64,000 bases of DNA from contig NZ_JASISW010000007.1 in the NCBI RefSeq assembly GCF_030063335.1, forward strand, positions 231,873 to 295,872, written 5' to 3'. Shown piece after piece: positions 9,290 through 17,137 of this stretch. The DNA comes from Rhodococcus sp. G-MC3 (GTDB lineage Bacteria; Actinomycetota; Actinomycetes; Mycobacteriales; Mycobacteriaceae). Position numbers and translations under genes: made by a program. The notes under the pieces are model-generated. The model made no database searches. It had not been told where the DNA came from and was given only the letters and a program-made list of their open reading frames with translations. Within the stretch, counting starts at the first letter, position 1. Each line of letters starts with the position of its first letter.

Positions 9290-9299
9290 GACTTCGAAG

Positions 9300-9775
9300 C
9301 TACTGCGTGTACCGGGCGTCGGTTGGCAGTTTGCGCCGACTGCTCGCGGCACATCCGAGCGCGGGGTGAAGTCGGTGACGAACTCGCCGTACTGGGTCGA
9401 ACTGCAGTAAACGGCGAAGCTGTTGCGTCTTCGTCCTCGAAGTGATGGAAGTCGGCCAGCACTTGCTCGGTCCTCCTCATCACCGACTCCGGAAGGTTGT
9501 AGCCGATGTAGAGCATCAGGAATTTCGCGCCGGCGATATCGAGCAGGTCGTGGTGCATGTCCGCACACGAACACGTGCAAGGTGAGATCGTTCGTGTTGA
9601 CCGATATTCCCTGCCAAAGCAATTCGGCCGAGTGGACGGCTGGGGGCGTCGCTGTGTAGCAAAGGTAGGGATAGTCGTCCCGCCCTGATGTCAGGGACTG
9701 CGCCGCAGAACTCTCGGCACCTCGGGTGACGCCGTCTCCAGATATACCGCTACTCACGCCTGCCGGCATGTTCGA
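9300..9775 (-). pseudogene. Possible decayed gene, family not recognised
   Basis: The 9290-9885 gap has no clean gene. On the minus strand, protein-like segments change frame twice: MPAGVSSGISGDG.. to LTLHVFVCG (to about 9560), then ADMHHDLLDIAGAKFLML to TASPFTAV (to about 9415), then YCSSTQYGEFVTDFTPRSD (to about 9340). Joined, they read like one protein with two frameshifts. This is an inference from composition only, and I do not recognise the family. Part of the last segment may instead belong to the NTF2-like gene. Confidence 0.3.
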
Positions 9776-9885
9776 TGTGGGTCGGCCACGGCATCGGTGC
9801 CGACGAGCCCGCGGGCGAGAACTACAGGTCCAATTGTCGGCGCGGCCTTCGCTCTGCCCAGAGGTAGCGACGCAGTAACGGGTCG

Positions 9886-10695
9886 TCAGTTTTGACGTTG
9901 TAATGCCTCTGCTGCTCGTGTCAGCCGAGCCGCTGCGTCCCTGACCCGATCGATCTTCCGTGTCAGCGCATCTCCCTCGAACGCCTCGGTACGTCCACCG
10001 ATGCTGATCGACGCGACGACTGCACCTCCTCGGCCCAGAATCGGCGCGGCCACCGCCGCTACGCCGGAGAGGTAATCGGAGTTGCTCACCGAGTATCCGA
10101 GGGCCTTGACGGAGTCGAGATGTTTTGTGAGGGCGGCTGCGTCGGTCAATGTCCGGTCGGTGTAGGTCGTGAGGTCGTCCCGAATCCAGCGTTCGCGCAA
10201 CCTCTCGGAATGTGCGAGCATCACTATCGGACCAGCTGCAGCGTGGTAGGGCAGTACCGAACCGATATTTATGCCCGCGACCACCAGAGGGTTGTTTCCT
10301 TCCACGCGGTCTATACAGACTGCACCCTCGTCGGCAGGGACCATCAAATACGCTGTGTCGCCGAATGCTTCGGCGAGTTGCGCCATGTATGGCCGTGCTG
10401 CCGTCCGGATGTCGAGGTGTGCGAGGGCAGCGGAGCCGATCTCGAAAACAGGCATTGCCACGCGGTACTCCCCGTCCGAGGTTCGATCGATCCACCCGGC
10501 GTGGATGAGCGTCGTCATCAGACGATGCACAGTAGTTTTGTTCATTCCGCTTGCCAACGTCAGGTCGTTCAAGGTCCAAGCAGAATTTGCGGCATCGAAG
10601 TGCTCGAGGAGACTGCATGCCTTCAGTACGGCTCCGACGATGTCGCGGCCCGACTGGACCACTGCCTGATTTTCGGGCTCGATAGGCGCAGCCAC
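9886..10695 (-). CDS. IclR family transcriptional regulator
   Basis: A 269-residue IclR regulator. The N-terminal winged HTH spans about residues 20-80 (AVLKACSLLEHF, LASGMNKTTVHRLMTTLIHAGWI) and the C-terminal effector domain covers 95-265 (AAGPIVMLAHSERL, SVSNSDYLSGVAAVAAPILGRGGAVVASISIGG). It diverges from the lyase-hydratase-transporter operon starting at 10865. A palindrome and promoter lie between them, so it is the likely pathway-specific regulator of that operon. Confidence 0.93.
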   Translation of the reverse strand: MAAPIEPENQAVVQSGRDIVGAVLKACSLLEHFDAANSAWTLNDLTLASGMNKTTVHRLMTTLIHAGWIDRTSDGEYRVAMPVFEIGSAALAHLDIRTAARPYMAQLAEAFGDTAYLMVPADEGAVCIDRVEGNNPLVVAGINIGSVLPYHAAAGPIVMLAHSERLRERWIRDDLTTYTDRTLTDAAALTKHLDSVKALGYSVSNSDYLSGVAAVAAPILGRGGAVVASISIGGRTEAFEGDALTRKIDRVRDAAARLTRAAEALQRQN

Positions 10696-10767
10696 AGGTC
10701 CCCACTTTCAAATTCGATGCCCGATCGGTCCAGTCATCATACGAAGCCGGGTCTTGGTGAAGTCGCC

Positions 10768-10796
10768 TTGACATGTGACTCGTGCCACTCTACATT
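10768..10796 (+). promoter_or_regulatory. Sigma-70-type promoter of the hydratase operon
   Basis: TTGACA at 10768-10773 and TACATT at 10791-10796 are separated by exactly 17 bp, a near-consensus promoter for the plus-strand operon. The -10 overlaps the imperfect palindrome cattccgaatg (10793-10803). Confidence 0.65.
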
Positions 10797-10809
10797 CCGA
10801 ATGACGATA

Positions 10810-10827
10810 TGCGGAATGAATTCCGCA
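10810..10827. promoter_or_regulatory. Probable IclR operator palindrome
   Basis: The 18-bp sequence tgcggaatgaattccgca has two exact 8-bp inverted arms around ga. It lies 13 bp downstream of the predicted -10, so it would cover the transcription start region. Position between the divergent IclR gene and its putative target operon, and the family's liking for gaattc-centred palindromes, support an operator role. Confidence 0.65.
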
Positions 10828-10864
10828 GTGCGAAACGCGGTGCTGTGAAATGGATGGGGTGAAC

Positions 10865-11734
10865 ATGTCAGCTTCAACTCTCAAGGAACTCACGGAAGGC
10901 GGTCTCGTGTATGCGCCGGGCGTGTGGGACGGACTCACCGCACGACTTGCCGAACAGGCTGGATTCAGCGCGCTGTGTGCGTCGGGGTTTGCGGTGTCAG
11001 CCGCTCTCGGCCTGCCGGACGCCGAGCTCTACACGATGACCGAGAATCTGACCGCGGTTCGAACTATCCGTGAATCCTCGAAGCTCCCGCTCGTCGCGGA
11101 TATCGACACCGGCTACGGCAATGCGGTGAACGCCGCGCGGACCGCGTCCAAATTCGTTGATGCCGGTGTCCAAGGAATGTTCATGGAGGATCAGGTGTCT
11201 CCGAAATCTTGCCCGATATGCGTCGGTGACCCCGTGGCGCTGGTCGACATCGCCGAAGCAAGCGGCAAGATCCGAGCGGTGCGCGACTCGATTCCCAGTT
11301 CCATCTTGCTGATCGCACGCACCGACTCCATGGGCGACGATGCGATCCGCCGCGCCCATGCCTATGTCGACGCCGGTGCAGACATGATCATGCCGGTGAC
11401 CAAGACGTTCGAGACGATCGAGGAATGGGAACGATGCCACGCCGAGGTGGGAGTTCCATTGATGGCTACCCTCACTGCGTCGACGTGGACCGAGCGCGAT
11501 TTCACCCCCGAGGTGCTCGATCGGATCGGAGTTCGACTCGCACTACTTCCGACCCAGGTGCTCATGGCGGCCACCGGAGCCGCACAGGAGGCGTTGCGAC
11601 GACTCGCCGGCGGGGAGGCGCCTGCGTCTGTCAGTGCGGACGCGCTCTCTCATCACGAGTTCGTCGACCTCATCGGATTCTCTGAGGTCGAAGCGAAGCA
11701 GCGCAAATATCTTCCCGCCGAATCGGTTCGGTGA
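10865..11734 (+). CDS. Isocitrate lyase/PEP mutase superfamily C-C lyase
   Basis: A 289-residue TIM-barrel lyase of the methylisocitrate lyase/2,3-dimethylmalate lyase group. Visible features are the Mg-binding ADIDTGYGN (residues 78-86), MEDQ (107-110) and a lysine-cysteine pair in SPKSCPIC with Cys116. The canonical K-(K/R)-C-G-H loop is altered: Cys stays but Gly-His becomes Pro-Ile, so it is unlikely to be a standard methylisocitrate lyase. The ATG at 10865 is preceded by ggatgggg; an upstream ATG at 10850 is less likely. First gene of a coupled four-gene operon. Confidence 0.85.
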   Translation: MSASTLKELTEGGLVYAPGVWDGLTARLAEQAGFSALCASGFAVSAALGLPDAELYTMTENLTAVRTIRESSKLPLVADIDTGYGNAVNAARTASKFVDAGVQGMFMEDQVSPKSCPICVGDPVALVDIAEASGKIRAVRDSIPSSILLIARTDSMGDDAIRRAHAYVDAGADMIMPVTKTFETIEEWERCHAEVGVPLMATLTASTWTERDFTPEVLDRIGVRLALLPTQVLMAATGAAQEALRRLAGGEAPASVSADALSHHEFVDLIGFSEVEAKQRKYLPAESVR

Positions 11735-13011
11735 CCGGTATGGGATACACGATGACCGAGAAGATACTGGCCAGAACATCCGAAGCGGCAAATGTGCGAG
11801 CCAGGGAGAACCACGCCGTGCGCCCGGCTCGAATGATCGCCTATGACTTTCCCGGGTACACCGACGTGATGTTTCGTCAGATGCGGGACGATTTCGGCAT
11901 AACCGAGTTGTCCGATCCCAGCCGCTACGTGGTGTTCATCGATCATATGCTGACCAAGAACGACGAAAAAGAAGCCGAAGTTCATCGGGTCACCCGCGAC
12001 TGGTGCACGTACTACGGAATCGAGCTTCACGAGGGCCGCGGGATCGGGCATCAGTTGACTGCCGAACTGGGACTCGCCATTCCAGGGGACTTCCTCGTGC
12101 ACTTCGACGGCCACATCAGTGGCATCGGAGCCTTCGGCGCGCTCGGCTGGGGAATTCGTCGTGACCTTATCGAGGCATGGGTGACCGGCCAGGTGCACGT
12201 CGATATTCCCGCAACCACTCGATTCGACCTCGTCGGTGACTTCTCGCCAGGAGTCGACAGCCGCGACCTCGTTCACACAATCATCGATCTCGTAGGTGCA
12301 GACGGATGCGCTCATCAGGTGATGGAATTCGGCGGCCCCGGTGCACGGTCGATGAAGATCGATCACCGCCAGGGCTTGTGTGGCATGGCGATGTTCACGG
12401 GCGCAGTCTCCGCGGTTTTCGAGCCTGACGAGCTCTCTCTCGCTTACTCGAATAATGTTGTGCGGCAACGATTCGATCCGGTCTACCCCGACGCTGACGC
12501 CGAGTATGTAGCTCGTCACACGATAGATCTGGCGACGGTGGTGCCTCGCGTCGTGCAGCCGGGGTCGGCTCGTGCAGCGAATACGAAAACCGCGTCCGAG
12601 GTCTCCGGTACGCCTATAACGAAGGCATTCATCGGATCCTGCGCCAGTGGCCGAATCGAAGACCTCAGAGCTGCAGCATTGGTTCTCGACGGACGAACGA
12701 TCGCACCCGGCGTCGAACTGAACGTCGTACCGACGTCACAGAAGGTGCACGAGCAGGCCGAGAGCGAGGGCATTCTCGATGTTCTGCGTGCTGCCGGTGC
12801 GAACATCGCTGTGTCGAGCTGCGACTTTTGCTTCGGGTACCAGAAACCTTTGCAGGCAGGCGAAAATTGCATTTCGACAGGTGTGCTGAATATCTCGGGA
12901 AGAATGGGAAGCTCGGATGCCAACATCTACATGGGATCGCCGTACACGGTCGCGGCCAGCGCGCTCGCCGGCGCGCTACATGAGTGGACACAGTCGGAGG
13001 TAGTGCGGTGA
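11731..13011 (+). CDS. Aconitase/isopropylmalate-isomerase-type hydratase, large subunit
   Basis: A 426-residue catalytic subunit of an aconitase-superfamily hydro-lyase. The [4Fe-4S] ligands are Cys304 (IGSCASGR) and Cys364/Cys367 (SSCDFCFGY); the active-site-type regions HEGRGIGHQ and DGHISGIGAFGALGWG are recognisable. The GTG start overlaps the lyase stop (GTGA). With the small subunit it should interconvert an unsaturated dicarboxylate and a hydroxy-dicarboxylate. The neighbouring C-C lyase argues for a 2,3-dimethylmaleate-like substrate rather than leucine synthesis, since no leuB/leuA genes accompany it (inference). An ATG at 11740 or 11752 could also serve as start. Confidence 0.85.
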   Translation: MTGMGYTMTEKILARTSEAANVRARENHAVRPARMIAYDFPGYTDVMFRQMRDDFGITELSDPSRYVVFIDHMLTKNDEKEAEVHRVTRDWCTYYGIELHEGRGIGHQLTAELGLAIPGDFLVHFDGHISGIGAFGALGWGIRRDLIEAWVTGQVHVDIPATTRFDLVGDFSPGVDSRDLVHTIIDLVGADGCAHQVMEFGGPGARSMKIDHRQGLCGMAMFTGAVSAVFEPDELSLAYSNNVVRQRFDPVYPDADAEYVARHTIDLATVVPRVVQPGSARAANTKTASEVSGTPITKAFIGSCASGRIEDLRAAALVLDGRTIAPGVELNVVPTSQKVHEQAESEGILDVLRAAGANIAVSSCDFCFGYQKPLQAGENCISTGVLNISGRMGSSDANIYMGSPYTVAASALAGALHEWTQSEVVR

Positions 13012-13547
13012 GCGCATATCCCCCACCGCCGGACGTCATCGACGGTACTGTCGCCTGGATCTTTGGCGACGACTTCGATATCGACCTCGTCGTCGGAGTC
13101 TCCAACATCAAGTCTTACGATCCGATCCATCTTCGTTCGGCGTGCATGACTGCATACGACTCGACATTCGTCGACCGGGTTCGACATGGAGACATCATCG
13201 TCGGCGGCCGCAACTTCGGGTACGGTCATCCGCACTATCCGCCGATGGTCGCGCTTCGCAATGCTGGAATCGCCGCAATCGTCGCCGAATCCTTCTCTCC
13301 CGGTTTTTGGCGGGGTGAAACTTTCAACGGTATGCCGCTCATCGCCATTCCCGGTGTGGCCACAGCGGTGGCGATCGGAGATGCCGTGAAGCTGGACTGG
13401 CGTGCGGCGTCGCTTCGCACAGCCGGAGACACCGAACTGATCGGCACACCACCGAACGCCAGAACTGTCAAGGTCATCGAGGCCGGCGGTTCCTACGAAC
13501 TTCTCCTCGCCGAACACTCACTCGCACAGCAAGGACAGTCGACATGA
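13008..13547 (+). CDS. Aconitase/LeuD-type hydratase, small subunit
   Basis: A 179-residue swivel-domain subunit. The family loop appears as GGRNFGYGHPHYPP, where LeuD proteins usually have GRNFGCGSSREHA, so the substrate-specificity loop is heavily changed. Later motifs AGIAAIVAESFSPGFWR and FNGMPLI fit the family. The GTG at 13008 overlaps the TGA of the large subunit and follows a good cggaggt site, which indicates translational coupling and a one-to-one complex. The altered loop supports a non-leucine substrate. Confidence 0.85.
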   Translation: MSAYPPPPDVIDGTVAWIFGDDFDIDLVVGVSNIKSYDPIHLRSACMTAYDSTFVDRVRHGDIIVGGRNFGYGHPHYPPMVALRNAGIAAIVAESFSPGFWRGETFNGMPLIAIPGVATAVAIGDAVKLDWRAASLRTAGDTELIGTPPNARTVKVIEAGGSYELLLAEHSLAQQGQST

Positions 13548-14875
13548 CCAACGTGGAACATCCTTCCGCCAAGCCGACCACGAATATCTCCGAAGGTAAG
13601 GCCGCCAACACCACGGCGCGGCGTGCCGCGATAGCAGGTGGCGTCGGAACGCTCATCGAGTACTACGACTTCGCGGTGTACGGATTTCTTGCCGTCGTCA
13701 TTGCGCCGCTCTTCTTCCCCTCTACGAGTCCCGGCGTTTCCATTCTGGCCACGCTCGCCGTATTCGGAGTCGCATACGTGGCGCGCCCGCTCGGTGGAAT
13801 CTTCTTCGGCCGGCTCGGTGACCGACGTGGACGCAGATCTGCGCTCGTCATCACCGTCGTGTGTATGGGCATCGCCTGCGGCGTGCTGGGTCTCCTTCCG
13901 ACACATTCGTCGGTAGGCTTCCTGGCTCCCATTCTGCTGGTAATAATTCGACTGGCGCAGGGCTTCTCGGCCGGCGGAGAGATCGGCGGTGCCGCGACGT
14001 ACATTGCGGAATCGGCACCGCCGAATCGTCGGGGATTCTTCGGCTCGTTCACGCCGATCGGATCCACGCTCGGATTCGCTGTCGCTGCAGCGGTGGTCGG
14101 CCTCGTGGCTCTCGGAACTACCGACGAGCAGATGTCGTCCTGGGGTTGGCGCATTCCGTTCCTTCTGGCCCTTCCACTTGCTGCGGTCTGCCTTCGGGTT
14201 CGTCTGAAGCTCGAGGACACCCCGGAATTCGAGGAGATGGCCGAGAAGAATCAGGTCGCCGAGAGTCCATTGTCGGATGTCGTCAAGAAGAATCCCTACT
14301 CGGTGCTTCGGGTCATCGGTATCGCCATTGCAATGAACGGCTCCGGGTACATCGGGCTCACCTATTTCAGCGTGTACCTGATCAACGATCTCGGGTTTTC
14401 CAAAGATTCGGTGTACTGGACATCGGCAATCAGTATTGCGTTGGCGTGCGCCACGTTCCCGCTCAGCGGCATGCTGACCGATCGCTTCGGACGTAAGCCC
14501 GTGCTTCTCACCGGCTACCTCGCGTACATTGTGATTGCGTTGCCCGCGTTCATGATTCTGGGATCCACGGCCAGCATCGTGGTGGTCGGCGTCGTGTATT
14601 TCGTGTACATGGTTCTGAACGGCATGGTTCAGGTTCCTGCATTTCCGTTGTTCACGGAGCTGTTTCCCCGTTCGGTTCGGTACACCGGGGTATCGCTCGG
14701 ATTCAATATCGGCACTATTGCAGCCGGTGGCACAGCACCCTACGTCGCTGCTCAGTTGGTCGAATCAACAGGCAACAGCATGTCCCCTGCGTACTGGGTG
14801 ATGGGAGTTTGTGCGATCGGCGTAGGCACCGTGCTCACGATTCGCGAGACTGGAAATTCCTCGCTCCCTGTGTGA
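13544..14875 (+). CDS. MFS metabolite:H+ symporter (MHS family)
   Basis: A 443-residue 12-TM transporter of the MHS (ShiA/ProP/KgtP-like) family. The loop 2-3 signature GRLGDRRGRRSAL, the LIEYYDFAVYGF segment in TM1 and the LSGMLTDRFGRKP repeat in the second half are clear. Its ATG overlaps the stop of the hydratase small subunit (ATGA). MHS carriers move mono-, di- and tricarboxylates with protons, so this is the probable uptake system for the operon's substrate. Confidence 0.9.
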   Translation: MTNVEHPSAKPTTNISEGKAANTTARRAAIAGGVGTLIEYYDFAVYGFLAVVIAPLFFPSTSPGVSILATLAVFGVAYVARPLGGIFFGRLGDRRGRRSALVITVVCMGIACGVLGLLPTHSSVGFLAPILLVIIRLAQGFSAGGEIGGAATYIAESAPPNRRGFFGSFTPIGSTLGFAVAAAVVGLVALGTTDEQMSSWGWRIPFLLALPLAAVCLRVRLKLEDTPEFEEMAEKNQVAESPLSDVVKKNPYSVLRVIGIAIAMNGSGYIGLTYFSVYLINDLGFSKDSVYWTSAISIALACATFPLSGMLTDRFGRKPVLLTGYLAYIVIALPAFMILGSTASIVVVGVVYFVYMVLNGMVQVPAFPLFTELFPRSVRYTGVSLGFNIGTIAAGGTAPYVAAQLVESTGNSMSPAYWVMGVCAIGVGTVLTIRETGNSSLPV

Positions 14876-14886
14876 TGCGGTTGCCG

Positions 14887-15291
14887 TCAGATCTGGTGAA
14901 TCCACGAGACGAACAGAATAACGCCGCCCACGCTGAGCAGGATGGAAACGACGGTGATCCACCAGGGACAAGTCCGAGAGAAGAGTCGCTCTCGAAGTCT
15001 GGCGATCAGTTGTAGCAGGACGACGGCGACCGGCAGCAGCAGGATGCCGAGTAGATGGACCGCCCACGCACCTACGAGAGTTGGACCGCCCCAAGAATAC
15101 TCGTAAGAATCGTCGGTGATCAAGCCGTAGAACAGCGCCCGAAACATAGCCACTGCTGTCAATCCGAGGAGTAACCAGGCAACGAGAACGACGGGGACGA
15201 ACAATGCGACCTTCGTAGGCGGGCCCGCCGGGCACCACAGCGCGTTGCTCGCTCGCCGGAGATGTTCTCGCACGTTGGGTGTGAACCGCAT
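14887..15291 (-). CDS. Small integral membrane protein, unknown function
   Basis: About 134 residues starting MRFTPNVREHLRRAS. Three hydrophobic segments are visible: VALFVPVVLVAWLLLGLTAV, LVGAWAVHLLGILLLPVAVV and WITVVSILLSVGGVILFVSW. No catalytic motif. It is convergent with the MHS transporter gene, 11 bp away. The ATG at 15291 is preferred because upstream sequence is a hairpin/repeat region. Family not recognised. Confidence 0.55.
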   Translation of the reverse strand: MRFTPNVREHLRRASNALWCPAGPPTKVALFVPVVLVAWLLLGLTAVAMFRALFYGLITDDSYEYSWGGPTLVGAWAVHLLGILLLPVAVVLLQLIARLRERLFSRTCPWWITVVSILLSVGGVILFVSWIHQI

Positions 15292-15300
15292 GACGATGAC

Positions 15301-15330
15301 GCTACGACACGATCTCGCCTGTGTCGTAGC
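15301..15330. promoter_or_regulatory. Perfect 10-bp inverted repeat
   Basis: gctacgacac and gtgtcgtagc are exact reverse complements separated by 10 bp. The centre lies about 25 bp upstream of the small membrane protein ATG and about 100 bp upstream of the DUF72 gene. The spacing suits an operator for a dimeric regulator or an RNA hairpin; no regulator is adjacent. Confidence 0.5.
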
Positions 15331-15354
15331 TCCACGGGGTGACTTCGTACCCCT

Positions 15355-15402
15355 ACTGGGGTATGGCGACACTGGGGTATGGCGACACTGGGGTATGGCG
15401 AC
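15355..15402. repeat. 16-bp tandem repeat, three exact copies
   Basis: actggggtatggcgac occurs three times head to tail, immediately upstream of the DUF72 gene start at 15417. Copy number could alter the 5' leader or promoter spacing. Confidence 0.95.
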
Positions 15403-15416
15403 CTAGGCTGTTCCGC

Positions 15417-16295
15417 ATGTCACCGCTCCGTCCTTCGTCATTGCGTTCGTCAGCAGCAGGAAGGCGAGCGCCCGAGCGCGCGGCACCGGAAGTCAGGGTC
15501 GGCATCTCGGGTTGGACCTACGCCCCATGGCGTGGGGATTTCTACCCGAAGGGACTGCCCCATCGGCGGGAGCTCGAGTACTCGTCGGAGCACCTGACCT
15601 CCATCGAGATCAACGGCACGTTCTACGCCATGCAGAAGCCGTCGAGCTTCGTGAAATGGCGCGACGAGACGCCGAAAGATTTCGTGTTCTCCATCAAGGG
15701 CGGTCGCTACATTACCCACGTGAAGAGGCTTGTCGGTGCCGAACCTGCGCTGGCCAACTTCTTCGCCACCGGGGTGTTGAGTCTGGGCTCGAAGCTCGGC
15801 CCGTTCCTGTGGCAGCTCCCGCCCAACTTCCAGTTCGACGCGGCAAAGCTCGAAGCGTTCTTCGATCTGCTTCCCCGAACAACAACGGAGGCTATCGAAC
15901 TTGCCGAGCAGCGCGATGACAAGTTGGCCGAGGATCGCGTCAGTCTCGTTGCGGACGTTGACAAGCCGCTGCGTTATGCACTCGAAGTGCGGCACCCAAG
16001 TTTTGACACACCGGCAGCCGTCGAACTGCTTCGTGAGAAGGACATTGCGTTCGTCGTTGCGGACAGTGCAGGCAAGTACCCGTACGTCGAGACGCCAACA
16101 TCGAACTTCATGTACGTCCGGCTTCATGGCGCCGAGGAACTCTATGCGAGCGGATACGACGACGATGCACTGACGGTGTGGGCCGAGCGTATCGCCGAAT
16201 GGACGACGCAGAAGCTCGATGTGTTCGTGTACTTCGACAACGACGTCAAGGGCTACGCGCCGCATGACGCTATGCGCCTGATCGAGCGTCTGTAA
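15417..16295 (+). CDS. DUF72 family protein
   Basis: A 292-residue DUF72 (YecE-like) TIM-barrel protein. The opening RVGISGWTYAPWRGDFYPKG, EINGTFYAMQKPSSFVKWRDETP, FSIKGGRYITHVKRL and the closing FVYFDNDVKGYAPHDAMRL are all diagnostic. The biochemical role is not established. The ATG at 15417 is preferred over the upstream ATG at 15339, because the extra 26 residues are encoded by the tandem repeat. Monocistronic. Confidence 0.9.
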   Translation: MSPLRPSSLRSSAAGRRAPERAAPEVRVGISGWTYAPWRGDFYPKGLPHRRELEYSSEHLTSIEINGTFYAMQKPSSFVKWRDETPKDFVFSIKGGRYITHVKRLVGAEPALANFFATGVLSLGSKLGPFLWQLPPNFQFDAAKLEAFFDLLPRTTTEAIELAEQRDDKLAEDRVSLVADVDKPLRYALEVRHPSFDTPAAVELLREKDIAFVVADSAGKYPYVETPTSNFMYVRLHGAEELYASGYDDDALTVWAERIAEWTTQKLDVFVYFDNDVKGYAPHDAMRLIERL

Positions 16296-16310
16296 CTCTT
16301 TCTAGAGTTA
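16293..16310 (+). terminator. Short hairpin at the DUF72 stop codon
   Basis: taactct and agagtta pair around ttct; the left arm contains the TAA stop of the DUF72 gene. The stem is AT-rich and short, so termination is only possible, not strong. Confidence 0.35.
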
Positions 16311-16338
16311 ACTAGCGCCAAGCAAAGAGTGCTGTAGA
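16303..16338 (-). other. Conserved 3' element, copy 1
   Basis: Downstream of the alarmone synthetase stop, the minus strand reads tctacagcactct, then gcttggcgctagtta. A similar block follows the LeuA-domain gene at 28556-28592. Meaning unknown; see findings. Confidence 0.35.
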
Positions 16339-16357
16339 TGATGCAATCGACGGCACA

Positions 16358-17137
16358 TCATGCTTCCCTGCTCCCGTTCATGATCGTCATGAGCAACTCG
16401 CGCGGCAGCGCCAACGGGGGCATCGAATCCAGATGTATTGCGTCGTCGCCCTGGTCGCTCTTGAACTCGGCAACCTCGTCATGCAGGCGTTCCATTGTCA
16501 CGTCCAGCTCGTTGGCCTTGGTAGCGGCCTCGGTGAGCTCGGTCAGCAGCGGCGCAGGAATGGTGCCGTCGTATTTGTAGAAGATCTTGTGTTCGAGGCT
16601 GGCCCAGAAATCCATTGCGATCGTTCGGATCTGGAGCTCGACCGGGACTGGTTGTACACGATCGCTCATGAAGACCGGTATCTCGACGATGACGTGAAGG
16701 CTCTTGTAGCCGTTGGGCTTCGGGTTCGCAATGTAGTCCTTGACCTCCAGAACTTTCACGTCAGACTGACTGCTCAGCATGTCCGCGATGCGGTAGGTGT
16801 CGGAGATGAAACTGCAGGTGATTCGGATACCGGCGATGTCGACGATGTTGGTGCGAATATCGTCGAGCGTAAGTGGGCAGTTCTTACGTCCGGCTTTGGT
16901 GACGATGCTTTCCGGCGTCTTGAGTCTGGAGCTGACATGCTCGATCGGGCTGTACCGATGGATGTGAGTGAACTCCTCTTTCAAGATGGTGATCTTGGTC
17001 ATCAGCTCGTCGATACCGAACTTGTAACTCATCATGAAGCGCGTGAAGTCGTTTCGTAACTGCGCGAAATCCATCGCCGCTGGGTCGATGCTGTCCATAG
17101 TGAAAGATTCTGTACCAATGATCCGACTTGGCTGCAT
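16358..17137 (-). CDS. Small alarmone synthetase (RelA/SpoT-type (p)ppGpp synthetase domain)
   Basis: A 259-residue stand-alone synthetase without a hydrolase or TGS/ACT domains. The synthetase fold is shown by FKGID-type FGIDELMTKITILKEEF, the VDIAGIRI strand with Asp100, PNGYKSLHVIVEIP (residues 141-154) and VELQIRTIAMDFWASLEHKIFYK, whose Glu168 would be catalytic. It should transfer pyrophosphate from ATP to GDP/GTP. Its ATG overlaps the stop of the Cys-rich gene upstream (TGATG), so the two are coupled. An internal ATG at 17098 is an alternative start. Confidence 0.9.
   Translation of the reverse strand: MQPSRIIGTESFTMDSIDPAAMDFAQLRNDFTRFMMSYKFGIDELMTKITILKEEFTHIHRYSPIEHVSSRLKTPESIVTKAGRKNCPLTLDDIRTNIVDIAGIRITCSFISDTYRIADMLSSQSDVKVLEVKDYIANPKPNGYKSLHVIVEIPVFMSDRVQPVPVELQIRTIAMDFWASLEHKIFYKYDGTIPAPLLTELTEAATKANELDVTMERLHDEVAEFKSDQGDDAIHLDSMPPLALPRELLMTIMNGSREA

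Noticed and set aside
8552..10774. A 740-codon minus-strand frame
   Set aside because: The first part is antisense-like sequence over the IclR gene in another frame; only the NTF2-like end is credible.
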